A DNA stretch of 64,000 bases from Pseudomonas sp. G2-4. Its GTDB lineage: Bacteria; Pseudomonadota; Gammaproteobacteria; Pseudomonadales; Pseudomonadaceae. The notes under the pieces were generated by a model. The model ran no database searches. It saw nothing but the letters and a program-made list of their open reading frames with translations, and was not told where the DNA came from. The stretch covers positions 4,516,001 through 4,580,000 of the forward strand of contig NZ_CP125957.1 of assembly GCF_030064125.1 (NCBI RefSeq), given 5' to 3'. Shown here one piece after another: positions 25,901-47,572 of the stretch (position 1 is the first letter of the stretch; every line of letters begins with the position of its first letter). The position numbers and the translations under genes are program-made.

Positions 25901-28900
25901 CGCGCACCTGCTTGTGCACAACCTGTACCGGCCGCTCGCCGCCCTGCCAGACAAAACTGCTGCGCAGGATGTCATGGGCATCGACCGCTGCTTGCCAGGC
26001 GTCCTCGAAACGCTGCGGATCAAGGCCTTCGATGTCCAGGCACATCTGGTTGATGTACGCACCGCTGCCCTGTTCATACAGGCTGTGGAACAACATGCCC
26101 TGCTGCATCGGCGCCAGCGGGTAGAGGTCGTCTACCGAGCGCGCCGCCAGCCCCAGGCCATCGAGCTGCACCTGGGTGAAGCCGGCCAAAGGGAAATCCG
26201 AAGGCGTCGCGCCCTGGTTCACCGGATCGCAACAATGGGCAATCAACAGCGCCAGTTCGTGGCCGTAGTCATCGGCCAAGCGCTGGATCGTCGCTCGCTC
26301 GAACTGCACCTCGGCGAAGGTCCAGCCCAGACTCAGCGCGCCATCGAACACCTGGCCGTTGAGGGTCAGCCAGTTACCCAGGGTGGTCAGCGGGCTCTGC
26401 TCATCGCCGCCGCTTTCGCTGGCCGGGCTGAATAACGCACCTTGATCCTGATCGAAACTGCCATCGAACTGCCCGAGGTAGTTGAAGGTGACGCGCGGCA
26501 CCGGCAACCCTTGCAGGGCCGCCCGGCTGGCGTCGTCGCCCAGGAAGCGCAGCGCGCCGAAGCCCACGCCCTTGTCGGGGATCGTCCGCAAGCCTTGCTT
26601 GATTGACTTGATGGAGTCCGCCAGTCCGGCGGCCGGGGTCAACTTGACCGGGAACAGACTGGTGAACCAACCCACGGTACGGGTCAGGTCGAGATGGGCG
26701 AACAGTTCCTCGCGGCCATGGCCTTCGAGCTGGATCAACAGGCTGTCATGGCCACTCCAGCGGCAGATCACCCGGGCCAGCGCCGTGAGCAACAGATCGT
26801 TCACCTGGGTGCGGTAGGCTGCCGGCGCTTCTTGCAGCAATTGTCGGGTCAGGTGGGAGTCCAGCCGCGTATGAACGGTGACTGCCTGCCGGTTCTGCGC
26901 GGTCGCGTCAGGGTCCAGGCACGGCAGGTCGGCCGGGACGCCTTGCAACTGCTCCTGCCAATACGCCAGTTGCTGCTGCAGCTCGGCGCTGCGGGCATGG
27001 GCCTGCAACTGCTCGGCAAACGCCTTGACCGAACTGGTCTTGGCCGGCAGTTGCAGCGGGTGGCCGGCGAGCAACTGCCGGTAGGCGGTTTGCAGGTCGT
27101 CGAACAGAATCCGCCACGACACACCGTCCACCGCCAAATGATGGACCACCAGCAACAGCCGCTGGCTGCCATCGGCCAATGTCGCCAAGACTCCGCGCAA
27201 CAATGGCCCGCCCTGCAGGTCCAGGCTGCGCTGGGCCTGGTTGGCAAGTTCTTCCAGGGCCGCCGCGTCAGTCACTTCGCACTGCCACAGCAACCCATCT
27301 GCTGCCCAGGCCTGGTGTTGCGCCGCCACCTCACGATGGCTGGCACGCCAACCACCGGCGCTTTCACTGAAAGACAAACGCAGGGCGTCATGGTGCAGCA
27401 CCAATGCCTGCAAGGCCTGCTCCACCCAGGATGCTTGCAACAGGCTGGCCGGTTTCAGCAGCACCGACTGGTTGTAGTGATGACGCTCGGGAATCGCCTC
27501 GGCGAAAAACGCCTGCTGGATGGGCAACAAGGGGCTCGGCCCTTGCACCGGTGCCTGATCGATGGCCTGCTCCTGCGCACCGGTCTGGGCAACGCTTGCC
27601 AGCGCCTGCACGGTCTGGTGCTGGAACAGGTCCTTGGGGGAAAAACGGATACCCACCTGACGGGCGCGGCTGACGACTTGGATGGAGACGATAGAGTCAC
27701 CGCCCAGCTCGAAGAAGTTATCACTCAAGCCCACTCGCTCGACTTTCAGCACCTCTTGCCAGATCGCCGCGAGCTGCTGTTCCAGTTCGCTTTCAGGTGC
27801 GACGTAGGCCTGCTGGACCAGGCTGACGTCCGCCTGTGGCAGCGCCTTGCGGTCAAGCTTGCCGTTGGCGGTCAGCGGCCATTGCTCGAGGAACAGCAGG
27901 TGTGTCGGCACCATGTAGTCCGGCAGGTCGGCCTTGAGCTGCGCCTTGATCCGGTCACGCAAACCGGCTTGGTCCTCGGTGGCGTGCGCCGGGATCACAT
28001 AGCCCACCAGTTGCTGGCCGCTCGGTCCGTCCTGGGCCAGCACCAACGCTTCGCGCACCGTCGCCAGAGCGTTCAGGCGTGCTTCGATTTCGCCCAGCTC
28101 GATGCGGAAACCGCGGATCTTCACTTGATGATCGATGCGCCCGACGTACTCGATGACGCCATCGCTGCGGTACTGCGCCAGGTCGCCGGTGCGGTACAAG
28201 CGTGCGCCGCTTTCACCGAACGGGTCGGGGATGAAACGCAAGGCGGTGAGATCACCGCGCTTCAGGTAACCACGGGCCAGGCCAGCTTGCCCGACATACA
28301 GCTCGCCGATGCAGCCCTTCGGCACCGGGTTCAAATCGCCGTCCAGCAAGTACCACGACAGATCGGCAATCGGTTCGCCGATGGGGCTGCTGGCGTCCTG
28401 TTCCAGGTCCGCTATCGACAGCGGACGATAGGTCACGTGCACCGTGGTTTCGGTGATGCCATACATGTTGATCAATTGCGGGGCCGCGTCACCGTACTTT
28501 TCGAACCATGGGCGCAGGGCCTTGACGTCCAGCGCCTCGCCACCGAACACCACGTAGCGCAAGGCGTTGCCCCGCTCACCGGCGCAGGCTTCGTGCATTA
28601 ACTGCTTGAACGCCGAAGGTGTCTGGTTGAGCACCGTCACCCCAGCCTCGCACAGCAACTCGTGGAACTGCTGCGGTGAACGGCTGATGTCGTAGGGCAC
28701 GATCAACAACTCGCCGCCGTGGAGCAGCGCGCCAAAAATTTCCCAGACCGAGAAGTCGAACGCGTAGGAATGGAACAGGCTCCAGACGTCTTCCGGGCCA
28801 AAGTGGAACCATGGCTCAGTGGCCTCGAACAGGCGCAGCACGTTGTGGTGCGGCAGCAAGGTGCCCTTCGGCTGGCCGGTGGAACCGGAGGTGTAGATCA

Positions 28901-31900
28901 CGTAGGCCAGGTTCGCGGCGTCCATCGCCACATAGGGATCGCTGTCGGTAAAGGTGCTGACGTCGGCATCCAGCAAAAGCGTCTGCACACCGGCGGGCAC
29001 TGGCAACTGATCGACCAGGGAGGCTTGAGTCAGCAATAAGTGGATGCCACTGTCCTGCATCATGTAGGCCAGCCGATCCTGGGGATACGTCGGGTCCAGC
29101 GGCACGTAGGCGCCACCGGCCTTGAGGATCGCCAGCAGGCCCACCAGCATCTCGAAACCACGCTCGGCCGCCAGCCCTACCAGCACATCCGGGCCGACGC
29201 CGTGGGCGATCAGTTGATGGGCGCGGCGGTTGGCCTGGGCGTTGAGTTCACCGTAGGTCAGGGTTTCGGTGTTAGACCGCAGGGCAATCGCGTCGGGCCG
29301 CAAACGCGCCTGGTCGGCGATCCGCTGATGCAGGCAACCCTGGCCCGGGAAGCGCCGTGGTGCCGGGTTCCATTGGGCGATGTTGTGTTGTCGCTCGGTG
29401 GTTTGCAGCAGCGGCAGGTCACCGATGCGTTGCCGGGCATCGGCGACAATCCCGTGCAACAGGTTCAACCAGTGATCGGCCATGCGTTGCACGGTGCTGG
29501 CGTCGAACAGGTCGGTGGCATAGGTCAGCGCGGCACTGACTTCGCCCTCAGCCTCGAGCGTGTCGAGCGTCAGGTCGAACTGAGCGGTCTGGCTTTGCCA
29601 TTCCTCGGCTGCGATGACCAGCCCGGGCAATGACGGGAGGACCTGGCGATCAACGCTCTGATGGTTGTACAACACTTGGAACAGCGGGCTGTGGCTCAGG
29701 TTGCGCTCCGGCCGCAACGCGTCGACCAATTGCTCGAACGGCAAATCCTGATGGGCCTCGGCGCCGATGACCGCACGCTTGACCTGCGCCAGCAACTCAC
29801 TGAAACGCTGCTGCGGATCGACTTCGGCCTTGAGCACCTGGGTGTTGACGAAGAAACCGATCAAGCCTTCGGTTTCCACCCGGTTGCGGTTGGCAATCGG
29901 TACGCCGACACGGATATCCGACTGGCCGCTGTAGCGGTGCAGCAAGGCCTGGAACGAGGCCAGCAAGACCATGAACAGCGTACTGCCCTCGCGCTGGGCC
30001 AGTTGCCGCAATTGCCGCCCCAGCGGCGCCGGCAGTTCAATGGCCAGGCGCGCCCCGGCAAAGCTCTGCCGGGCCGGGCGCGGACGGTCGGTCGGCAACG
30101 CCAGCAACGGCTGTTCGCCGCCCAGCACTTCGGTCCAGTAGGCTAATTGCCGTTCCCGTTCGCCGGCCTCCATCCACTGGCGCTGCCACACTGCGTAATC
30201 GGCGTATTGGATCGGCAACTCGGCCGCTGCGAAGGCTTCGCCTCGGCGGCCGGCGGCATAGCCTTGCATCAATTCCCGCACCAGCAATTGCATCGACCAA
30301 CCGTCCGAAACGATGTGGTGCTGAGTCAGCACCAGCACATGCTCGTCGGCCGCCAGTCGCAACAGGCCGACCCGCAGCAGCGGACCGTTGTGCAGGTCGA
30401 ATGGCTGGCTGATCTGGCGGCTGACGAATGCCCGGACCTGCCCAGCCGTATCACCCGAGCCATGCTCAAGCACTTCTGGAATCACCACAGGGTCCATCCG
30501 AGCGTGAATCACCTGGAAGGCTTGTTCGTCGACCTGGACGAAGGTGGTGCGCAAACTCTCGTGGCGCTGTACCAGGGTCGCGAAGCTCTGTTGCAAGGCC
30601 TCCAGGTCCAGCGCGCCATGAATCCGCAGCGCCGCCGGAATATGGTAGGCCGCGCTGTGCGGCTCCATCTGCCAGAGAAACCACTGGCGCTGCTGGGCGT
30701 AGGACAGTGGCAACGGCGCCGCGTCCCGGGCGATACGGGCAATGCCCGCCGGCCGCGCCACCGCACTGTGCTCCAGCGCATCCACGCACGCCTTGAGGCT
30801 GGCGTCTTCGAACAACTGGCGTAATTGCAGGTTCAGACCGAGGGTCTGGCGAATACGCGACACCATCTGCGTCGCCAGCAGCGAATGGCCGCCCAGCTCG
30901 AAGAAGTTATCACTCAAGCCCACCCGCTCGACTTTCAGCACCTCTTGCCAGATCGCCGCGAGCTGCTGTTCCAGTTCGCTTTCAGGCGCGACGTAGGCCT
31001 GTTGGACAAGGCTGGCGTCCGCCTGTGGCAGCGCCTTGCGGTCAAGCTTGCCGTTGGCGGTCAGCGGCCATTGCTCGAGGAACAGCAGGTGTGTCGGCAC
31101 CATGTAGTCCGGCAGGTCGGCCTTGAGCTGGGCCTTGATCCGGTCACGCAAACCGGCTTGGTCCTCGGTGGCGTGCGCCGGGATCACATAGCCCACCAGT
31201 TGCTGGCCGCTCGGTCCGTCCTGGGCCAGCACCAACGCTTCACGCACGGTTTGCGAGGCGTTCAAGCGTGCTTCGATTTCGCCCAGCTCGATGCGGAAAC
31301 CGCGGATCTTCACCTGATGGTCGATGCGGCCGACGTACTCGATGACGCCATCGCTGCGGTACTGCGCCAGGTCGCCGGTGCGGTACAAGCGTGCGCCGCT
31401 TTCACCGAACGGGTCGGGGATGAAACGCAAGGCGGTGAGGTCGCCACGGTTCAGGTAACCACGGGCTAGGCCAGCTTGCCCGACATACAACTCGCCGATG
31501 CAGCCCTTCGGCACCGGGTTCAAATCGCCGTCCAGCAAGTACCACGACAAGTCGGCAATCGGCTCGCCAATCGGGCTGCTGGCGTCCTGTTCCAGGTCCG
31601 CTATCGACAGCGGTCGGTAGGTCACGTGCACCGTGGTTTCGGTGATGCCATACATGTTGATCAATTGCGGGGCCGCGTCGCCGTACTTTTCGAACCATGG
31701 GCGCAGGGCCTTGACGTCCAGCGCCTCGCCACCGAACACCACGTAGCGCAAGGCGTTGGCCCGGCCGTCGGCGCAGGCTTCGTGCATTAACTGCTTGAAC
31801 GCCGAAGGTGTCTGGTTGAGCACCGTCACCCCAGCCTCGCACAGCAACTCGTGGAACTGCTGCGGTGAACGGCTGATGTCGTAGGGCACGATCAACAACT

Positions 31901-34043
31901 CGCCACCGTGGAGCAGCGCGCCAAAGATTTCCCAGACCGAGAAGTCGAACGCGTAGGAATGGAACAGGCTCCAGACGTCTTCCGGGCCAAAGTGGAACCA
32001 TGGCTCAGTGGCCTCGAACAGGCGCAGCACGTTGTGGTGCGGCAGCAAGGTGCCCTTCGGCTGGCCGGTGGAACCGGAGGTGTAGATCACGTAGGCCAGG
32101 TTCGCGGCGTCCATCGCCACGTAGGGATCGCTGTCGGTGAAGGTGCTGACGTCGGCATCCAGCAAGAGCGTCTGCACGCTGGCAGGCACTGGCAACTGAT
32201 CGACCAGGGAGGCTTGAGTCAGCAATAAGTGGATGCCACTGTCCTGCATCATGTAGGCCAGCCGATCCTGGGGATAACTCGGGTCCAGCGGCACGTAGGC
32301 ACCGCCGGCCTTGAGGATTGCCAGCAGGCCCACCAGCATGTCGATGCCACGCTCGGCCGCCAGCCCCACCAGCACATCCGGGCCGACGCCGTGGGCGATC
32401 AGTTGATGGGCGCGACGGTTGGCCTGGGCGTTGAGTTCACCGTAGGTCAGGGTTTCGGCGTTAAACCGCAGGGCAACCGCGTCGGGCCGCAAACGCGCCT
32501 GGTCGGCGATCCGCTGGTGCAGGCAATCCTGGCCCGGGAAGCGCCGTGGTGCCGGGTTCCATTGGGCGATGTTGTGTTGTCGCTCGGTGGTTTGCAGCAG
32601 CGGCAGGTCACCGATGCGTTGCCGGGCATCAGCGACAATCCCGTGCAGCAGGTTCAGCCAGTGATCGGCCATGCGTTGCACGGTGCTGGCGTCGAACAGG
32701 TCGGTGGCGTAGCTCAGGGCAGCGAACAGCTCACCGTCGATTTCGTGCGTATCGAGGGTCAGGTCGAACTGGGCAGTGTGGGAACCCCAGTCCAGGCTCT
32801 CGACCTGCAAGCCCGGCAAGTGCAGGGCCTGGGCCGCACCGCCGCTCTGGTGGTTGAACATGATCTGGAACAGCGGGCTGTGGCTCGAATGCCGCTCCGG
32901 CGCAAGGACCTGCACCAGTTGCTCGAACGGCAGGTCCTGATGGGCTTGCGCCCCCAACGACGCCTGCTTGACCTGCGCCAGCAACTCCACGAACGGCAAG
33001 GCGCCGTAGACCTGGGCGCTCAGTACCTGGGTGTTGACGAAAAAGCCGATCAGGCCTTCGGTTTCCGGCCGATTTCGGTTGGCTACCGGCACCCCCACGC
33101 GGATGTCCGACTGGCCGCTGTAGCGGTGCAGCAAGGCCTGGAATGAGGCCAGCAAGACCATGAACAGCGTCGCGGCTTCGCGCTGAGCCAGTTGTTTCAA
33201 ACCCTTCGTTAACGCACGGTCCAGCCTCAGGTCCAGGCGTGCGCCACGATGGCTCTGCGCCGCCGGGCGCGGTCGATCCGTCGGCAACGGCAGTACTTCG
33301 CCGCCATCGCCCAAACGCTCGGTCCAATACGCCAGTTGCCGTTGCAGCTCGCCGGCCTCCATCCATTTGCGCTGCCAGATCGCGTAGTCGGCGTACTGGA
33401 TCGGCAGCGGCGCCAAGTCCGGCACCTGGCCATGGCTATGGGCGGCGTAGAGCCGGACCAGGTCGTTGACCATGATCCGCGCGGAGGCACCGTCGCAGAT
33501 GATGTGGTGTTGGGTCAGCACCAGCACATGATCATCCGACGCCACTTGCAGCAGCTTGACCCGCAGCAGCGGCCCCCGTTGCAGGTCGAACAGTTCGGCG
33601 ATTTCGCCATCGATCAGGGTCTTGAGCGCGGCCTCGTCCGACGCCCCCGACAACCGCACCGGCTCGATCGGCAGGCTCAGTCGCTCCTGCACCACTTGCA
33701 CAGGCCCTTGCGCGCTGTCGACGAACACGGTGCGCAGCACCTCATGGCGTGCCAGCAAGGCCTCGAAACTGCGCTGCAGCGCGGACAGGTCGAGGGCGCC
33801 GCGCAACCGCAGCGCCGTCGGCACATGGTAGGCCGCGCTGTGAGGGTCCAGTTGCCAGAGGAACCACTGGCGCTCCTGAGCGTAAGACAGGTCGAGGACC
33901 TCGAACTCGTCGCGCATCGCCGGAATCGGCAACGCCGCGAAGCTCATGTGCTTGCTGTGCAGTTTTTGCAGGAACGCTTGCCGTTGGGCCAGCGGTAAAC
34001 GGATGAATCGCTGAACCAGAGACAGGTTATCGAGCTGAGTCAT
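22935..34043 (-). CDS. pvdJ: PvdJ-like pyoverdine NRPS, modules Thr / D-(allo)Thr / Gln
   Basis: This NRPS is 3702 aa with order C-A-T-C-A-T-E-C-A-T. Approximate residues: C1 45-490, A1 500-1000, T1 near 1050 (GGHS), C2 1095-1540, A2 1560-2060, T2 near 2113 (GGDS), E2 2160-2610, C3 2620-3060 (D-C-L type), A3 3080-3590, T3 near 3638. A1 and A2 have the same code, DFWNVGMVHK (Thr), and are almost identical through the whole A domain (see the repeat at 27701/30890). A3 reads DAWQLGLIDK (Gln). The E domain after module 2 should give D-allo-Thr. The C-terminus ends in a short acidic helix (LSKLEALLDEFEEV), likely docking to the N-terminal helix of the next NRPS. Its ATG directly follows the pvdI stop (TGAATG). 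Confidence 0.9.
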   Translation of the reverse strand: MTQLDNLSLVQRFIRLPLAQRQAFLQKLHSKHMSFAALPIPAMRDEFEVLDLSYAQERQWFLWQLDPHSAAYHVPTALRLRGALDLSALQRSFEALLARHEVLRTVFVDSAQGPVQVVQERLSLPIEPVRLSGASDEAALKTLIDGEIAELFDLQRGPLLRVKLLQVASDDHVLVLTQHHIICDGASARIMVNDLVRLYAAHSHGQVPDLAPLPIQYADYAIWQRKWMEAGELQRQLAYWTERLGDGGEVLPLPTDRPRPAAQSHRGARLDLRLDRALTKGLKQLAQREAATLFMVLLASFQALLHRYSGQSDIRVGVPVANRNRPETEGLIGFFVNTQVLSAQVYGALPFVELLAQVKQASLGAQAHQDLPFEQLVQVLAPERHSSHSPLFQIMFNHQSGGAAQALHLPGLQVESLDWGSHTAQFDLTLDTHEIDGELFAALSYATDLFDASTVQRMADHWLNLLHGIVADARQRIGDLPLLQTTERQHNIAQWNPAPRRFPGQDCLHQRIADQARLRPDAVALRFNAETLTYGELNAQANRRAHQLIAHGVGPDVLVGLAAERGIDMLVGLLAILKAGGAYVPLDPSYPQDRLAYMMQDSGIHLLLTQASLVDQLPVPASVQTLLLDADVSTFTDSDPYVAMDAANLAYVIYTSGSTGQPKGTLLPHHNVLRLFEATEPWFHFGPEDVWSLFHSYAFDFSVWEIFGALLHGGELLIVPYDISRSPQQFHELLCEAGVTVLNQTPSAFKQLMHEACADGRANALRYVVFGGEALDVKALRPWFEKYGDAAPQLINMYGITETTVHVTYRPLSIADLEQDASSPIGEPIADLSWYLLDGDLNPVPKGCIGELYVGQAGLARGYLNRGDLTALRFIPDPFGESGARLYRTGDLAQYRSDGVIEYVGRIDHQVKIRGFRIELGEIEARLNASQTVREALVLAQDGPSGQQLVGYVIPAHATEDQAGLRDRIKAQLKADLPDYMVPTHLLFLEQWPLTANGKLDRKALPQADASLVQQAYVAPESELEQQLAAIWQEVLKVERVGLSDNFFELGGHSLLATQMVSRIRQTLGLNLQLRQLFEDASLKACVDALEHSAVARPAGIARIARDAAPLPLSYAQQRQWFLWQMEPHSAAYHIPAALRIHGALDLEALQQSFATLVQRHESLRTTFVQVDEQAFQVIHARMDPVVIPEVLEHGSGDTAGQVRAFVSRQISQPFDLHNGPLLRVGLLRLAADEHVLVLTQHHIVSDGWSMQLLVRELMQGYAAGRRGEAFAAAELPIQYADYAVWQRQWMEAGERERQLAYWTEVLGGEQPLLALPTDRPRPARQSFAGARLAIELPAPLGRQLRQLAQREGSTLFMVLLASFQALLHRYSGQSDIRVGVPIANRNRVETEGLIGFFVNTQVLKAEVDPQQRFSELLAQVKRAVIGAEAHQDLPFEQLVDALRPERNLSHSPLFQVLYNHQSVDRQVLPSLPGLVIAAEEWQSQTAQFDLTLDTLEAEGEVSAALTYATDLFDASTVQRMADHWLNLLHGIVADARQRIGDLPLLQTTERQHNIAQWNPAPRRFPGQGCLHQRIADQARLRPDAIALRSNTETLTYGELNAQANRRAHQLIAHGVGPDVLVGLAAERGFEMLVGLLAILKAGGAYVPLDPTYPQDRLAYMMQDSGIHLLLTQASLVDQLPVPAGVQTLLLDADVSTFTDSDPYVAMDAANLAYVIYTSGSTGQPKGTLLPHHNVLRLFEATEPWFHFGPEDVWSLFHSYAFDFSVWEIFGALLHGGELLIVPYDISRSPQQFHELLCEAGVTVLNQTPSAFKQLMHEACAGERGNALRYVVFGGEALDVKALRPWFEKYGDAAPQLINMYGITETTVHVTYRPLSIADLEQDASSPIGEPIADLSWYLLDGDLNPVPKGCIGELYVGQAGLARGYLKRGDLTALRFIPDPFGESGARLYRTGDLAQYRSDGVIEYVGRIDHQVKIRGFRIELGEIEARLNALATVREALVLAQDGPSGQQLVGYVIPAHATEDQAGLRDRIKAQLKADLPDYMVPTHLLFLEQWPLTANGKLDRKALPQADVSLVQQAYVAPESELEQQLAAIWQEVLKVERVGLSDNFFELGGDSIVSIQVVSRARQVGIRFSPKDLFQHQTVQALASVAQTGAQEQAIDQAPVQGPSPLLPIQQAFFAEAIPERHHYNQSVLLKPASLLQASWVEQALQALVLHHDALRLSFSESAGGWRASHREVAAQHQAWAADGLLWQCEVTDAAALEELANQAQRSLDLQGGPLLRGVLATLADGSQRLLLVVHHLAVDGVSWRILFDDLQTAYRQLLAGHPLQLPAKTSSVKAFAEQLQAHARSAELQQQLAYWQEQLQGVPADLPCLDPDATAQNRQAVTVHTRLDSHLTRQLLQEAPAAYRTQVNDLLLTALARVICRWSGHDSLLIQLEGHGREELFAHLDLTRTVGWFTSLFPVKLTPAAGLADSIKSIKQGLRTIPDKGVGFGALRFLGDDASRAALQGLPVPRVTFNYLGQFDGSFDQDQGALFSPASESGGDEQSPLTTLGNWLTLNGQVFDGALSLGWTFAEVQFERATIQRLADDYGHELALLIAHCCDPVNQGATPSDFPLAGFTQVQLDGLGLAARSVDDLYPLAPMQQGMLFHSLYEQGSGAYINQMCLDIEGLDPQRFEDAWQAAVDAHDILRSSFVWQGGERPVQVVHKQVRVPFTSLDWSARTDAAQALAELAGTERDQGFDLARAPLLRLVLVRTAQQRYHLVYTHHHILMDGWSNSQLLGEVLQRYAGQALPRQAGRYRDYIAWLQGRDAKASETFWLAQLQGLEAPTRLAPSQFVPAQPAFESSHASHYHHLTVQQTQRLGEFARQQKVTLNTVVQATWLLLLQHHTGHGTVAFGATVSGRPSELKGVEQQIGLFINTLPVIASPRPEQSLSSLLHQVQAQNVALREHEHTPLFEIQRWAGQGGEGLFDTLLVFENYPVSQALQEQAPSGLSFGTVQNQEQTNFPLTLAVNLTDTLSLHFTYAHAAFPTHTVERLAEQVAHVLAQMTSQPASRCLGEIQLLDELTRQRVLRDWNATVVQAPDRRPVHQWIEAQARLTPEAPALVTEQETLTYAQLNTRANRLAHGLIERGVGPDVLVGLAMTRNVQMVVGLLAVLKAGGAYVPLDPAYPQDRLAYMVEDSGIALLLTETAVQSRLGDIAVSCLLLDQSQEWLDGYDGLDPGVVVDSQNLAYVIYTSGSTGRPKGVTLRHGALSNHMTWMQGCLQLTAADRVLQKTAISFDASVWEFWLPLMTGAQLVLAPAQLNLDLTTLWAEVARWRISVLQMAPSLLQALLPLATREQLASLRLLLCGGEALSAHLARQVMALFEGELRNLYGPTEATIDTSSHVVTRDLEDDVGRIIAIGRPLDNVRTYVLDGTLQPCTPGATGELHIAGDSLARGYHQRPGLTAERFIPDPFAETPGTRLYRTGDLARHGAEGVIEYLGRIDHQVKIRGLRIELGEIEARLRADDGVREAVVLTREDTGGASLVAYLVSHDSQADAASQARMGEQLKARLAEQVPDFMVPTHLVFLDRLPLTPNGKLDRKALPAPEVRASQSTYLAPRSDLECQVAAIWQDVLKVEQVGLADDFFELGGHSLLAVNVVSRLQLDLGLKLTPQLLFQFPVLAAFVARLEPDSEPMHASKLSKLEALLDEFEEV
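27701..29519 (-). repeat. Near-identical internal repeat, copy 2 (pvdJ module 2 A-domain block)
   Basis: A 1.82-kb block runs from the last part of the C domain through the complete A domain to the start of the T domain. It matches 30890-32708 at a constant offset of 3189 bp. By eye about 15 of roughly 606 residues differ. Identity stops sharply at both ends. Confidence 0.9.
30890..32708 (-). repeat. Near-identical internal repeat, copy 1 (pvdJ module 1 A-domain block)
   Basis: Partner of 27701-29519, both within pvdJ and both Thr-specific by code. The C domains outside the block are clearly different, so this is an exchange or conversion of the A unit rather than a plain whole-module duplication. 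Confidence 0.9.
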
Positions 34044-46424
<12,381 letters not shown>

Positions 46425-46481
46425 TTCTGGGGTATCCGGAATCAGTGGGCACAAGGCACAAAGGCAAGTCGTCCCTATAAA

Positions 46482-46505
46482 ACGAATGCAGACCGGAAAA
46501 ATTAG
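46482..46505 (-). promoter_or_regulatory. Candidate PvdS-type promoter upstream of pvdI
   Basis: On the minus strand, GCTAAT is followed by 16 bases and CGT, 58 bp before the pvdI ATG. Spacing is right, but the -35 element lacks one A of TAAAT, so this is weaker than the boxes at 864, 1060, 4848 and 48366. It is the only candidate found for the 35-kb NRPS operon. Confidence 0.5.
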
Positions 46506-46570
46506 CGTTTGAGAATTTGTATCAGGAAGAGGGGTAGAACGGGGATTTGGAGAATGATGCAGGTTACAAA

Positions 46571-46660
46571 TGTGGGAGCGAGCTTGCTCGCGATGGCGCA
46601 GGATCAGCCAACGTATAGGCAAGCTGACACACCGCTATCGCGAGCAAGCTCGCTCCCACA
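46571..46660. repeat. Type-A REP doublet upstream of pvdI
   Basis: An inverted pair of TGTGGGAGCGAGCTTGCTCG units with a ~42-bp spacer lies between the thioesterase stop and the pvdI promoter. Confidence 0.9.
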
Positions 46661-46693
46661 TGGGACTGCATTCCAATGAACTTGGGAATCAAA

Positions 46694-47428
46694 TCACGCG
46701 CTGATCGCCACGCCATGCCGCCGATGATGCACGCTCAACTGATCCTTGATCAGCCGCAGCACCCTGGCCTCATGCTGATGAATGAAGAAGTGCCCACCGG
46801 CCAGCATGTCCACCGAAAAGCTTCCCGTGGTTTCCCGGCGCCAGCCAATCAGTTGTTCGGTGGTGGCCTTGTCGGTGGTGCCGCCGAGCACATGCACCGG
46901 GCAGTTGAGCGGTGGGCGAACCTGGGGCTGGAAGCGTCCGCACAGCAGGAAATCCGCCCGCAGGATCGGCAAGGTCAGGGCCATCAGCTCTTCGTTGGCC
47001 AATATTTCCTCGCTGGTACCGTTGAGGGTGCGTAGCTGGTCGATCAGTTCAGCATCGGTTTTCGGCTCAGCGAAACCACGGTCGTAGTCGGCCCGCATCG
47101 TCGGTGCCGCGGTGCCAGACGCGAACAGTGCCACCGGTTCCGGGCAGCCGAGTTCACGCAAGGCATGGGCGATCTCGCAGGCCAGCAGCGCGCCGAGGCT
47201 GTGACCGAACACGGCATAAGGAGCCTTAAGCGTCGGGCGCAGTTCCCGCGCCAATTGCATCGCCAACGGGCCCATGTCGGTGTGCAGCGGTTCGTCGAAA
47301 CGCGCTCCGCGCCCCGGCAGCTCCACGGGCTGCACGTGCAGCCACTGCGGCAACGTGCGCCGCCAGCGGCTGTAAACCATCGCGCTGGCGCCGGAATAAG
47401 GCAGGCACAGCAGGGTCAGTTGAGTCAC
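46694..47428 (-). CDS. pvdG: Type II thioesterase of the pyoverdine system (PvdG-like)
   Basis: The 244-aa stand-alone thioesterase would clear mis-primed or stalled groups from NRPS carrier domains. It begins (GTG at 47428) with TQLTLLCLPYSGASAMVYS, typical of type II thioesterases. It has the nucleophile Ser77 in GHSLGAL, and a catalytic His in GGHFFIH near the C-terminus. GGAG lies 8 bp before the GTG; upstream in-frame codons cross the promoter region. It is co-directional with pvdI, 269 bp upstream. In P. aeruginosa the homologue pvdG sits beside pvdL instead. Assignment to pvdG rests on family and context. It could also act at chain release, given the missing cis thioesterase. Confidence 0.85.
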   Translation of the reverse strand: MTQLTLLCLPYSGASAMVYSRWRRTLPQWLHVQPVELPGRGARFDEPLHTDMGPLAMQLARELRPTLKAPYAVFGHSLGALLACEIAHALRELGCPEPVALFASGTAAPTMRADYDRGFAEPKTDAELIDQLRTLNGTSEEILANEELMALTLPILRADFLLCGRFQPQVRPPLNCPVHVLGGTTDKATTEQLIGWRRETTGSFSVDMLAGGHFFIHQHEARVLRLIKDQLSVHHRRHGVAISA

Positions 47429-47462
47429 TGCGGTTTTCTCCGATCGGTCGTGTATGGAAATA

Positions 47463-47487
47463 ACGAAGGTGCGGCACACAGAATTAG
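47463..47487 (-). promoter_or_regulatory. Candidate PvdS-type promoter upstream of the thioesterase gene
   Basis: On the minus strand, ACTAAT is followed by 17 bases and CGT, 34 bp before the GTG start. It has the same CTAAT departure from consensus as the pvdI candidate, and a 17-bp spacer is tolerated by PvdS. Confidence 0.4.
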
Positions 47488-47572
47488 TCAAAAACGTTAC
47501 GTTCGCTACATCTTCCAAGCGCCCCCTTATACTGGCGGCACCTCGACTCACTCCACCACAAAGGAGCACGCC

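Noticed and set aside
46425..46622. N-terminal extension of pvdI
   Set aside because: It crosses a REP element and the candidate promoter; the ATG at 46424 gives the conserved NRPS N-terminal helix.
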